Source: Prostheceraeus crozeri (lineage: Eukaryota; Platyhelminthes; Polycladida; Euryleptidae). Taken from it: DNA of 64,000 nucleotides. Each line of letters starts with the position of its first letter. Positions within the stretch are counted from its first letter, which is position 1. The notes beneath the pieces are model-generated. The model saw only the letters and a program-made list of their open reading frames with translations, had not been told where the DNA came from and did not search any database. The DNA is taken from the NCBI GenBank assembly GCA_907163375.1, contig CAJQUW010004452.1:265501-329500 (forward strand), in the 5' to 3' direction. Of the stretch, positions 1-11,430 are shown piece after piece. Both the position numbers and the translations under genes were made by a program.

Positions 1-35
1 ACTCCTGCTTCACAGTCCAACACATCACCCAAGTA

Positions 36-500
36 TCAAAACTGATCTACATCTTGCAAAACGGCTCTGCCGATTTCCAGTCCATCGTTATCATCACCAT
101 TTGCTTGCTCACTTCCTCTCTCACATCTGGGGCACAAGAAATTGTCCAGCTCCGTCATTCTTCTGAGTCCTGAGCATCGGAAATGGCACCAATTATTGCA
201 CAAGCTGGATAAGTGACATTTTAATACGCATTTACCGGCATCGTTGTACAAATGCCCTGTATTTTCATGGCTTTTCAAAATTTCATCAAGAAATGTAATC
301 TGTTGAGAACTTGGCATTACTACCGAGAGCATGCATGCAATTAAAGAATTGCGCTCATGTTGTTCAAATTTATTCTCACATAAGCTGTCCCATAAGCTTG
401 TCGCTAAATGACTATTGATAACTATAGACGAAATAATGTAGCTGTGTGCTGTATGCAAGTACATGCAATGTATGCAGTTTATTATAACTGTTTTAGTCAT
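36..500 (-). pseudogene. PHD-finger-like ORF fragment
   Basis: This is an open frame of 154 codons. Its C-terminal third is Cys/His-rich, with WCHFRCSGL followed by FLCPRC, the spacing seen at the end of PHD-type zinc fingers. The N-terminal part is unlike anything I recognise and has no obvious gene start. It lies just outside the hAT element that begins at 554 and upstream of the first visible filamin exon, so it sits in a filamin intron or flanking DNA. It may be a remnant of a mobile element or of a retrocopied gene. No splice sites or promoter support it as a working gene. Confidence 0.35.
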
Positions 501-1140
501 TAATCTAGTTTATTATATGGTCGTTGTATAACGCTTCGACTACATGTTCACCCCAGGGCTGTGGAGCCGGAGCCTCAAGGAGCCGATGGTTTTGGTCGGA
601 GCCGGAGCCGCAGCCGATTTATCACAAAGGATCCGGCTCCGATAGTTTCAGCTTTGATATAAATCTAGAATTTTGAAAGTTATTAATTGGCATCATAAAA
701 AAATTAAATCATTCGAAATCTAAAGATATGTCTTTTAAGTATACCAATGATCTGTCCTCCACGATATCTTTCTTTGCAGTTGCCGCCTTCTTTGTATTAC
801 ATGTATTATATTTACACACATGTGTAATATTTTTTTTATTACATATGTTTCGTAAGACTAATTTCCATACCTTTCAGTGACAACGTATTCTCCAAAATCC
901 ATTAATTTGAAGACTTGTTATATGCATGCTAACTAGATGATTGTAGATTCCTAGAGACAATTGTCGCCAGTCATTTATGTACACATTTCCAGTTCAGTCA
1001 GCAAAGATAATATAGCTACATTTCTTGCGCAATGTCTTAAATCTAATACGGTTACTATGTAGGTTACCATCTATCGGTATGGCTACTGGCAGAAGCTACT
1101 GGCATCTGTGACAATGCCAATTTCCTTAGATTGTATTGTA

Positions 1141-1564
1141 GGCTCTTGTGCAGTCCCCCCACCTACATTTTTCAAAACAATCGATTATTCAATTTGATCA
1201 ATTTTGATTGGAGGGATAACCCTTCACACTCACACGAATGACCTGACTACAAGTCCTCGCATGGCTATAGCAACAAGCGACCAGCCACTTCTAGTAGCGC
1301 CTTATTATTCTAAAGGTATCTCATTCACAATGAATTTCCTTTGACTTCAAAATTCAAAGGGTATATTTCAATGCGAAAAAACCCGAAGGCAAATTACAAA
1401 GTTGACTTGCTGACGAAGTTTGCGACTATGACATCGCAATTACCCACGTAGATTTTTACAACAGCACAGAATGCTTCACTCAAACCGGTGATGCTGAAGC
1501 GGACATCCAATGGTGCTGCATCTTTTGACCAGAGAAAAAATGGGGGGAGGACTGCACAAGAGCC
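1141..1564. mobile_element. Nested MITE (8-bp target duplication)
   Basis: Terminal inverted repeat GGCTCTTGTGCAGTCC at 1141-1156 is matched by its complement ending at 1564. Flanks GTATTGTA (1133-1140) and GTATTGTG (1565-1572) agree at 7 of 8 bases. The 424-bp interior has no coding potential. It lies inside the larger hAT element, so it inserted later. Confidence 0.7.
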
Positions 1565-1802
1565 GTATTGTGTAATAATATTTCCCCAAATGTCATAGAC
1601 CTGTGGATTTCAAGAATTTTCATTATTATTTTTTCCGTCTGTCAACACTTTATGCTGATATCATGTTGACTTATATGTAAACAATAGAAAAAGACTGAGA
1701 CGCTCTCAATAAAGGCGCCTTTTGACCTCCCTTTTCTGTTGTTTATGACATTAAACCGCACGCGCATTCGAATGCTAGCAAAGTAGATGGGATTTCTGCT
1801 CG

Positions 1803-2138
1803 GTGGTCGCAGTCAAATTTTTATTATGCATTGCATCCTGCAACATGCTGTGTGATACTCCGAGTTCATTTTCATCAACCTTGGAGAAAAATATTGAAGC
1901 ATTAAGAAACAGTGGTCGACGAAAAGGAGACCTCTGGAAGTTATTGGACAGCGAAGACAAGAAATATGAATTATGCGATGAATTGGTACAGGCTAGAAAA
2001 ATTGTATATGCAATGCCGATATCACAGGTGTCCGTCGAAAGACTTTTTAGTTCCCTTAAACGTTTGCAGCCATCAAACAGGAGCTTAGATCTCATCGATA
2101 CACTGTTGTTCATTAGAAGCAATAGTACTGTTGAATGA
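1803..2138 (+). pseudogene. hAT transposase C-terminal dimerisation domain fragment
   Basis: About 110 codons remain. The segment MPISQVSVERLFSSLKRL followed by LDLIDTLLFIRSN has the pattern of the hAT C-terminal dimerisation region (Ser-Glu-Arg-x-Phe-Ser core, then a Leu-rich helix before the stop). The catalytic N-terminal part, with the DDE residues and BED finger, is not found upstream, where the nested MITE and AT-rich sequence lie. It is a remnant inside the 554-3228 element. Confidence 0.7.
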
Positions 2139-3228
2139 CATACATGTATAAGCCCTATCAGCAAGATTTAGATTTTAAGATTTTGAATTTTGATTATAAA
2201 TAGTTGATTCGTATTCTATGTTTCTTGTTTTCATTTCATCAGCCTAACCATCATCAGAGGAATAGTGGTAATATGTTATACATAAATTGAATGTAATAAT
2301 ATACATGAATCATTGATGAATTATTTAGTGCAACTTTACGCCATAATGAAAAAATTCGAAATTAACATAATGTAAGTTAAGCCTTAACTTATTAAGTATG
2401 CTGCATACAATTACAAAACTCGTCCTAAACTAGATATTTTTAATTTTTTTGAGTATAATTTTCAATTGTACATTTCTAGCCTACACTGCAATGAGACTAT
2501 CTATATTACAATTTCTACAGATAATGAGTCGTGGGCTACCCACCGATCATATTATTCATGGACCAACAGACTATTGGATAAAGGCAATAACAACCTAAGC
2601 TAGCCTATATACACTTTAATATTCAATAAAGCAATTGATATCTTTATTGATACGGTATATTTGGCTATACAGCCTATACCCTTTCCATGTTCGAGCAGAT
2701 ACAGGCCCTATAAGCTATTTAGAGGCATACGCTATCCAGTTTCATGTTCAAGCTTTGTTAAAAAGCCTATGCTACTATTCGGCCCCTGTGACGGCTAATT
2801 AGGTATATCATCATCATAACTCATGTGGTCTTATTTAATGTAGCCTCGTAGTAGACTGGTTGCAGGCTAGGCCAATTTATATTTAGCCAGTGCGGGAGAT
2901 CTTTATCTAATTTAACATATATAACTTTACTTTATCTTTCAGAGATTGTCAATTCATGCAAAAATATATGACAAGTATGTTATTTATCATTATATTAGGC
3001 TATTGTCATTTTTATTATTAACTTAAGTCGTTGCTTGTTAATGAAAACTAATTTGATGATTGTAGCAAGCTTCTAAAGGCCACACCGTTATCCAAAAACC
3101 CGTTCAACGGATCCAGGATAACCAGCATAGATAGAACCTGAATTTGAAGTCGGAGCCGGAGCCGAGCCTTTCACATCATTGTCGTGGAGCCGGAGCCGAT
3201 GAGATGACGCATCGGCTCCACAGCCCTG

Positions 3229-5297
3229 GTTCACACCCACTCATATTTGCACAAACTATCAATTTTATTTTATTCAATTAGCCATCTCTTAACGCTGTGA
3301 AATATGTAAAAGATCAGTGATGGTAGCAAGTAAGAACACCGAAAACACGGACTGGAACCGTTTGAATACATGCAGGAGCGACAAAAAAAATCGATTTTAT
3401 GGGTAGGACATCGAAGCGCAAACCCGATTTCAATTTCAAAAGTGATATTTATTCAGTCAGATGGGCAACTTTGTTGATACAGGAATACGGTGTTAGGTTA
3501 CAATAATCTAAAGAGATGAGGAGTTTGCCTAACACTTATTAAGGTTTGCATAGCAACATTTGATGACCTGGTTATCATGCTAAACTGCTCACAGAATGAG
3601 CAAATGTTTCAATATTGATACATCTTCAAATCTGACTTTGTCTCATTTTTCAAATATTTACTCCGCGACTGATTTCCAACATGCAGCCAATAATCAAATG
3701 ATATGAAACAGATTTTTCAAATTTAGTTATTGTTTAGTAGAGCTGTGATATGAATCTTTTATTTCAAAGTTATTGGTATAGTGCTGTTACTTTAGTTCAC
3801 TTCAAGAAAAATGTTGGTTATTTAAATTATGAGGTAATGATAATTATATGATTATGCCTCGACTTTTCTGGATACCCAAATTACAAAAAATCTTTATGAA
3901 ATCAGATTCATGATTGCTGTCAGAAGAATATCTTCCAAGGATCTAGCTGTCCTCGTTAATCAGGGTTTGCGATTTATCCGTTAAGGCTTTGCGGTTTTTG
4001 ATTTTCCACACTTTATACAAGCCTTAATGCAGGTCAGGTGTAAGAGTTTTGACCGAGTCATATTATTTGATCTTCAGCAATTGTAAACGCGTTTTGCGCA
4101 TTGTTTATTATAAGACATAATATTCTGACCAAAATGCACAATGTGTGATTGTTGGTCCAAAACATCCCTTCTATAGGCAATATCGTGGATAGCACCTATT
4201 ACTTTCGAAGTGTGTATTTTCAAACAATTCACGGGCATCCCTATGGGTGGGAATTCCTTCTCACTCTTGGCTGATATTTTTCTGGCTTATAGGAAATGCA
4301 GGTTCGTGACCTGCTTTCTTGCAAACGAAAGCCAGACTTCTTTCCAGCATCACTGTCGTCCACTTGATATGCCCTCGATATATGCATTTTTAATTATATG
4401 CACTTTGACAAGGTCGTATGTGAAAGTTGTCCTGTGATCTTTGAACAAGCAGAAATGGAAATACGGCAAGTGTGTAAATTATTTGAACATCAAAGTCCGC
4501 TCCGATTTCGCTCCTTCATTAAAGCAGTTATGTAGATACTAGGTGACCACTTGGTCCATATTCATGGACCGGTCCACATTGGTCCATATTTGGTCCATAT
4601 TTTTTGCAATGTCCATAGAAGTACATATTTCAAAATTAGTTATTTTTGATGATATTTTATAGGTTTTATGAAAACGTAATTCTGCTGCAAAAAAAGAATT
4701 TAATCAGGGTTGCCACTTGGCATGTATTTGCAGACTGCATGTTGCCTGTAAAGTCTGAATGGTTTATAATTTTCATTGAGGTCTGTATGTTTTGCAGTGC
4801 ATTCAATTTTGGATCAGTTTGAAAGAATGTTGGGTCTCACACGAGTCAGTCAATATTGTCCGACGAGATACCTCTCGTTATATTCTGTACTGGATGAAGT
4901 CTGTCACCAATTTCCTATCATCAAGAAGATAGTTACTATTTCCAACCATCAAGAGCGTCTTACTATGATCAACTATGATTCATTCCTCGTCCATCTTGAT
5001 CAATTCCTAGTTCACGTGGCTCCCATTTTTGCCTTTGTGAAGTGCACTCAAGGTCCTGGCTGGAGGGAGGATTGAGGAGGAAAGAATTTCAGTCCCTTTG
5101 TGCTATGATGGTATTGTGGGCAACATTCGGACGACCTTCACGTTCTCAGATCTGCCCACTTTTTTACTTTTTATCCCGAAAATTTTTAGTTTGATGATGT
5201 TCCTATATGTATGTTTTGCATGTAGTTTTGTCTTAATGGACGCAGAATAAAATGAATTGAAAAAATTACTATTACGACAGCTTCTATTGCATTTTAG
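3229..5297. other. Filamin intron sequence, no gene
   Basis: This precedes the splice acceptor at 5296-5297. It holds a short run of GGTCCATA-type direct repeats near 4550-4605 and one weak transposase-like frame (4776-5075). I see nothing else. Confidence 0.5.
4776..5075 (+). pseudogene. Possible transposase fragment (hAT-like)
   Basis: A 99-codon open frame contains CPTRYLSLYSVLDEVC, which resembles the Cys-x-Thr-Arg-Trp segment of hAT and related transposases, but Trp is replaced by Tyr and nothing else is diagnostic. There are no terminal repeats nearby. It may equally be a chance frame in a filamin intron. Confidence 0.25.
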
Positions 5298-5584
5298 GTA
5301 GCCCATTCCTTGTTCCGATTCGCGACCGCTTGGATGCATCTAAAGTTCGAGCATACGGACCTGGATTGGAACCAAGAGGGGCTCGTGTCTCTAAACCTGC
5401 CACCTTTCATATTGACACTAGTCGAGCTGGTAAAGGCCCTGTTGAAGCTACAGTGATCGATCGTCATGGAAGGACTCGCCCGTGTCAGATTTCTCCCAGT
5501 CCTAAGGGTCCTGATATTTTTGATGCTACTTATGTTCCTGATGAGGAAGGCCCAATCACCATCGACGTTCGGCTTGGAAACCAG
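5298..5584 (+). CDS. FLN: Filamin exon (Ig-like filamin repeat)
   Basis: The exon has acceptor ATTTTAG before 5298 and donor GTAAAT after 5584; it enters in phase 2 and leaves in phase 0. It encodes the end of one filamin repeat (GSPF) and most of the next: VRAYGPGLE opens the repeat, FHIDTSRAGKGPVEATV is the central strand pair and TYVPDEEGPITIDVRLG the later strands. Filamins are dimeric actin crosslinkers built of an N-terminal actin-binding pair of calponin-homology domains and about 20-24 Ig-like repeats. Those N-terminal domains lie outside the window. Joining to the exon at 7892 restores the repeat end AIPRSPF without changing frame. Confidence 0.93.
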
Positions 5585-7891
5585 GTAAATTATGCATGCA
5601 ATCACAATCTTAGATGAGAGGGTACTTTGCTTTTATCCAACAGTCTATTGTTTACTGTATCACCTGTTTTATCAATGAGTTATTCGATCATGTGTGTTGG
5701 TCTGATTTCTTCACATATGAAGTTAACTGCTATGTTCTGCTTCGTTTTTACCTCCCGATTATTGGAATTTCTTCTAATTACCTTGTCACCTTTCGCAGAC
5801 AAGCACGTCATTTGAGAACATCTACATGTATTTTAAGAAAAAGATTTGAAATTCTCACATCATTCGAGGTCTATGCTCCGCAAGACTTTGCAGTCTTGTG
5901 CTTGATGATTTAACTAATTTAGTGGACTGCTAGTACACGCCAACTTCAAACGCAAGTCCCCTCGGCCGTTTTGTAAGGACTTGCGCTGAAGCTGCATTCT
6001 ACTAACTGCGATGTCGGTACGGTGGAGGAGGAGCATCCTTGCTTTTGTAGTTAGATTGGGATGATACTCCGCCATTTGTTTATTAAATCACATAAATTGT
6101 ACTCTACTGGAGGGCCACAGCTGCTCAAATTTTCAAGGGCCGATGTCAGAGATAAAAAGCAGAAATGTGTTTTCTTGTCTCTGCCCTGCGTTCGTCTGCG
6201 CCTTGATCTGCGGTCTGAGCGACTCTAAATGGAGTTATTTTTTTAATGTACTGTCCCTGAATGATATAATCATGTTAATGCTGTATGAATATATCAACAG
6301 TCTACCGTTGTCCCCCAATTTGCCACTTTTATGTGCATGGACCCAAAGTAGCAGTTCATCACTCGCTGAGGGTCGAGGGCACATGGATCACGACTGAGAA
6401 ACACTGGCATAGATGAATGGATCTAATTGTACGTAGAATTGTAATGACTAACAAAAATGAAAATTTGGGTCCACGTTTTTCATGCACTCATTCTAATCTG
6501 TAAGATGATCTCGATTCTTGATTATCATTAATGATGTGTATGCATACATGTATACTTACAGCAACAATGAAAATGTTAAAACATGTTTGCGTGTACAAGG
6601 CATGTATGCAAAATGTAAATGTTATCTTTCTTGTAGACATGATTGAAAATATTGATCTTCTACAAGTGTGAAAACCAATGTACTAAATGTATAAACCGGA
6701 TCAGACAAAGCACGATTTTTCATGTTACAGTACCGACGTTTCACCACAAAAAGTAACGTGAATTAAACCATGTGATGACTTGCTCTTATTGACAACAGGC
6801 AGATGACATGCTACAGTTACCAAATGATTGTCACTTTCGAATTATGCTGGATTCCGGTTTTTCCGACCGACAAAGCTTCTCAAGACTGCAAATATTTTAT
6901 TGCGAAATGAGATATAGACAAATGTGATTACTGAAGAAAAATAAAAGGTAAAATGAGCATGAAAAGTCACTATTTCTGCAACCGGTGCAGTTTCGGTCCG
7001 AGGTTCCTTTGGTGTACAGTCACAGGTGGTAATTAGCGGTGTGGTGTGCGTCAGTGCATTCGAACGTGTGAGTGAGTGCATTGAGCTAACGGGATACTCC
7101 AGCTACGGCATTTAAATGAAATGAACCAATAATTTGCAGTTCATGAATTGAAGAAAGAACTGAACTGCTGTTTCTCCAATTCTTTTCTTTATGGGTCTAC
7201 TTCCATAACTATGGCTAAAAAACCTATGTGCGAAACAACAGAACCTCCTGATTTGACGCTCATGTGCTCGATTAGATAAAGTGGTTCGCCGTTGATGAAA
7301 ATAGCTGTCTTTGATCAGCCGGTATGCTGTTAGTCGCCTTTCATTTCATTGGTCCTCGGACTATATTCCGTCATTTTTGCTGTTGAAGTTGTGTTTCTTT
7401 CTCTCGCCTACAGCGTCTATGTATGTGCATGTATATCACGTCCCGTTCCGGACCTCTCAAAATAGTAGGACTTGATAATTAAGCGAGAAGAATGCTGGCG
7501 CACGTTACTAATTTTAATGCATAAACTGATCTGCTTTGATATACCGTTTTTATCAACCCTTCGCATTTTTCATCACAAAACTAAGATGATGCATGACTTT
7601 TACAAATGATATGACTTGCTTAGACATATTAACTATCAATGAAAATGTCCTCCCTTTCGAGACATTGTCATCTCGTGTTTCATTATCATATTTACTTAAT
7701 CTCACCTCCACTTCATTGTTATTCTGTAAATATCTCAATTCTCCTGGTCATCAGTCATCCCATTCATTTCTATCTACTTTTTATACGTTTTATATTTTTT
7801 CTTTTTCTTTTATCTACTTATTATAAATGAGCGTGTCAGTTATCTTGTACTATTTAATAGACACTCTAATTTCGAATGTTTTCAATTTCAG
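5585..7891 (+). other. Filamin intron
   Basis: It has donor GTAAAT and acceptor TTTCAATTTCAG. It is AT-rich with no coding region, RNA gene or transposon end that I can support. Confidence 0.6.
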
Positions 7892-8062
7892 GCAATCCCA
7901 CGGAGTCCGTTCCCGCAAAATGTTCTTCCAAGATCAGAGCCTCATCGTGTGCGTGTGTACGGCGAAGGAATAAAGCCTGATGGTGTCGTTGCGTGTAGGC
8001 CAACTGAATTCACCGTCGATTCCCGAGAGGCAGGAGAAGGTCCTGTCCGAGTTTCCATTCGA
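7892..8062 (+). CDS. FLN: Filamin exon (repeat boundary)
   Basis: This exon of exactly 57 codons, phase 0 at both ends, lies between acceptor TTTCAATTTCAG and donor GTAAGTG. It encodes the last strand of one filamin repeat (AIPRSPF), the hinge, then the first half of the next repeat, with VRVYGEGIKPDGV and FTVDSREAGEGPVRVSI. The same strand order as in the exon at 5298 shows they are consecutive repeats of one rod. It joins in frame to the exon at 13944. Confidence 0.92.
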
Positions 8063-10860
8063 GTAAGTGAAATGAATGCTGAATGATCTACCCTCACTTT
8101 GAACCTCACTTGCTAATATTTGAATCTCTTTTAATTACTAAAATTTCAATCTCTTTTGGGGATAGCTTGTACACCATAGACCTTGAGCTTTGGTAAAAAG
8201 CATTTTGTATTACATATTCTGATAAAAAGCTTTGATCATTTTCACTAAGTTGACCTCAAGCCTAATACGGACATGTGTATCAAGATTGGAGTCTGGAAGC
8301 AATATGGAAGCTTCATTTGGACGACTTCAAAGTTGAGAAAATGTCGTCCCAAATTTATCGTCTAAGTTCACCTGTCATTCCCCAATTCTATTTTCAATCA
8401 CAATATTATTAGGTGATTGTCTGCACGTTTTCTCAATCCAACGTAATAAATGCAAATTAGGCTAAACTAATGGGAATTGTGGTAATCGACTGATTTAGCG
8501 CATACATGCAGATAAGTTACAACATCTATTGAAATGATGCAGTTATTGCTGGTTTCATGAGAGTTGCAATGTGAAACAGAATTTTCTTTGTGAATGTATG
8601 AACTCAGAGTGCGAATTGTCGATTTGTTCAGACATCTCCATTCAATAGCAAATATATTTTTATTTAAGGATTCTGATCTTTTCTGTAGCGCTTCCCGTCA
8701 TGTTAGATAGATTTGTACGTAACTACATGCATTTGTAGTTATTATAGACAAAGTAGTGGATAAGTGTGATCGGAGAGGATATGAAGAGAAGAAATGTTAC
8801 CATGGAGTTACAAGTAGAAATGAATGGTGAAGGAAAGCAGTGAAGGGGCTGCCCAACCCCCGATCAACTTACATGTAGGCCCTATACGTGCATAATAAAC
8901 CGGATTGATTGATTGATTATTGGGTACTTCTTTTCTTTCTCCCCCCCCCCACATTTTCCAAATTCATCGAATTTTGTCAAACTTAGTCACATTGGATTTA
9001 AAATAGACTTGATCTGTGACTGAGTGATAGCACAGCACCACTGAGAAGTCTTACTTGACCCCTGGTATGAGGGATTGGTCCCTTGGATACTCAGTTAGAA
9101 TACAAGATACAGCTGTGCTGTGATCATGAACTTGGGATTGTTGTCTACACTGTACTTACATTGAACGGCGAAGCAAGTGCTGTGAATTTTCCACAAACCA
9201 GAGGAGTTTTGCACACTCAACGCTTTTGCGACGGTAGTGAGACTGCACTTAGGAGCAAGAGAAGATCGCTGACGATGCAACACTCAAACGTGTCAACAAC
9301 AAAAATGTGGGGAGGGGGAAATAGAAGTACCGATAATTGTAATTATTATATTTTCATTGGTAATGTTCGCTATAATAACGTTGCTGTCATTAGCGGGAAT
9401 TGTTTGGGCAATATCTATGATTATGGTTCTTCGTAGCACAGCATGTCAATTCTAATAATTACTTTTTGGTATTACGTGTTAACAATGTTTATCAATATGG
9501 AGGTGTGATAGATGACACGGTGATATAATTCAATAATGTCGCTTTTGAATACTATTTATCTAATGAATAGTTATTTCTGCTTCCGTAGGCTGCTGAGATC
9601 GTTGGAACGAGATAGTGTCACACCTTTAATGTTTATATTCATGTAATAGATCAGTACAACACAGCTCGTACGTGCCTGCAGTCAAATGTCAGTACACAGA
9701 AAATTCCTTGATCAATATTTGTGAAAGATCTTTATTGATTGTAATATTTACAATGAAGCTTTAGCATCACTGCTATAATAAGGGTGCTTGGATGGTGCTA
9801 CCAGTCAGATATTTTTGGAGCGCTATGACCCATTTAGCACGAATGCCTTTCCTGTCGACTTCAAATGACACTTTCCAGACTCGACCACACCACTAGATGA
9901 TCAAAAAGTCAAGCACTTACCACTGCCACGGTGACCGCATTGATTCGATCTTTATATAAATGATGTTTGCAATGTAGATCCATCCATGTATATGACGAAT
10001 TATGTCACTTTCATGTATCTTAATTTTTAGTCTACTTTTGTTATGGTCTGTAAGCTGCTTGTCTTGTATCAATTCAAATCGAGACAGTATCATGCAAGCA
10101 AAGAAAGGTCTTCAAGAACTTCATTCAAATAACTGACGATACGTGAACAATGTCGAGGCATTTCTGAGTCGTTCGGCTGTTTGGATGTTATATTGATCAT
10201 GATCAATACGGCCTTTCACATTTTCCGTCTTCCTTTGTATATTATGCGCTACTTTTCTGGATAAAGTGGAGCTAGGAATTTTTCAAAAATTATATGGAAA
10301 GATTCTTCTCTGTGACGCAGTAACATTTTTATGAACACTCCTGCAGCTGATTTATCTTCTGTAGGCCTATTTCTCTTTTCACCAAAAATATGTAACTGAC
10401 TCGACATTCGCTTAAAGTTCTTCAACGTTGAAAAGAGGTGGAGTCATGTAATAAAAGAATATGTGGCTTTGGGATGAGGGACATTTTCTGCTTTGGTCGT
10501 CAAAATTGTTGAAAAGAAGTCCTTGATGAAACGGAGTTCAATGAAATAAAATGGACGACGGATATTGCAATTGTTGAAAGGGCGTTGTTTACGCAAGCGG
10601 TCCTCATCTTGATATAGAGAGGCCTCTTGATGATACGAAGCCATCCATCGGTGTGTTACCGGATACATTTTGGTCGCTTAAATCCTAAATTGTCAAGTTT
10701 TGGCGAAGTCACTGACTTTGGTGTTTTATTTTCCGCTGATGTGTCTTTCGAGGGAATGCCTTCGAGCAGCCAGCTGTGGTAGCGAACTTTTGTGCATCAT
10801 GAACCTAGTCTTTAAATATCTTGATAATGTCTCCACATCTACAAAAGTCACATCAGACCA
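8063..10860 (+). other. Filamin intron, 5' part
   Basis: The intron begins at donor GTAAGTG. It contains short simple repeats (a TGATTGATTGATT run near 8905, a C10 run at 8941) and no gene, RNA or recognisable transposon end. Confidence 0.5.
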
Positions 10861-11236
10861 ATGATGCAGTATTCAAGTATTGTTTGGCCTCCATTATATA
10901 AGAAGGACATTGACGCATTGGAGATAGTGCAAAGGAGGTTCACAAAACGCCTTCGTGGTTTACATGATGTTCCTTACCCCTCACGCAGCCGCATGCTGAA
11001 ACTGTCATCCCTGCAAACAGGACGCCTAAGAAGTGATTTCATTTTTGTATGTACTCTAAAAGTTTTAAACGGCATGTGCAGAGTTTTGCTCAGGAATTTT
11101 TTTGTCATTCACACATCTACCATTTACACTGTCACAACCAAAGGTTGCTTCGTGCTCCATCTGGACAACTTACGCACCGAAATGTTTTCACCCGACGAAT
11201 GATTCCATTTTGGAATGCCCTTCCACTTGGCGATCT
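10861..11236 (+). pseudogene. LINE reverse-transcriptase C-terminal fragment
   Basis: The frame reads YSSIVWPPLYKKDIDALEIV followed by QRRFTKRLRGL, a pattern common at the C-terminal side of non-LTR retrotransposon reverse transcriptases (CR1/Jockey-like). It shifts frame before FTRRMIPFWNALPLGDL, so at least one indel is present. The 5' part of the element is missing. It is directly followed by a tRNA-derived SINE head. Confidence 0.7.
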
Positions 11237-11430
11237 CCGTGGCACAGTGGTTAAGTGCTTGGCCTAGCGATCTTCCGGTTCAGAGTTCGAGCCCCGGAAG
11301 TGTCACTGGAAGTCGTCAGGAAGGGCATCCGGACTAAAAGATCACAACTCTCCGGATTAAAGTCTGACTGTGTCAGCACCGTCCAAGCCCCCAGTATGGT
11401 GGAGTAGTGACGATAAACCACCATCATTCC
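11236..11430 (+). repeat. tRNA-derived SINE
   Basis: An A-box-like TGGCACAGTGG (11240-11250) and a B-box GTTCGAGCC (11285-11293) have tRNA spacing, followed by a GGAAGGGCATCCGGA stretch of the kind found in LINE-derived SINE tails. No tRNA cloverleaf closes around it, so I call a SINE, not a tRNA gene. Confidence 0.65.

Larger units (their letters stand above)
554..3228. mobile_element. hAT-family DNA transposon, degenerate
   Basis: The ends are inverted copies beginning CAGGGCTGTGGAGCCGG at 554 and finishing in its complement at 3228. Subterminal GGAGCCGGAGCC motifs are repeated at both ends. Flanking 8-mers GTTCACCC (546-553) and GTTCACAC (3229-3236) match at 7 of 8, the target duplication length of hAT elements. 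Inside, only the C-terminal dimerisation segment of a transposase remains open (1803-2138), so the copy is not autonomous. A smaller element is nested at 1141-1564. The rest is AT-rich sequence with no open frame I can support. Confidence 0.85.

Noticed and set aside
5614..5913. 99-codon frame just after a filamin exon
   Set aside because: It starts after a clear splice donor and contains no recognisable protein features.
9083..9436. 117-codon frame in a filamin intron
   Set aside because: No domain, no splice-consistent boundaries, ordinary chance length in this AT-rich DNA.
11236..11300. Possible tRNA gene from A- and B-boxes (also 14334-14395, minus strand)
   Set aside because: No closing acceptor stem or anticodon arm; SINE tails follow.
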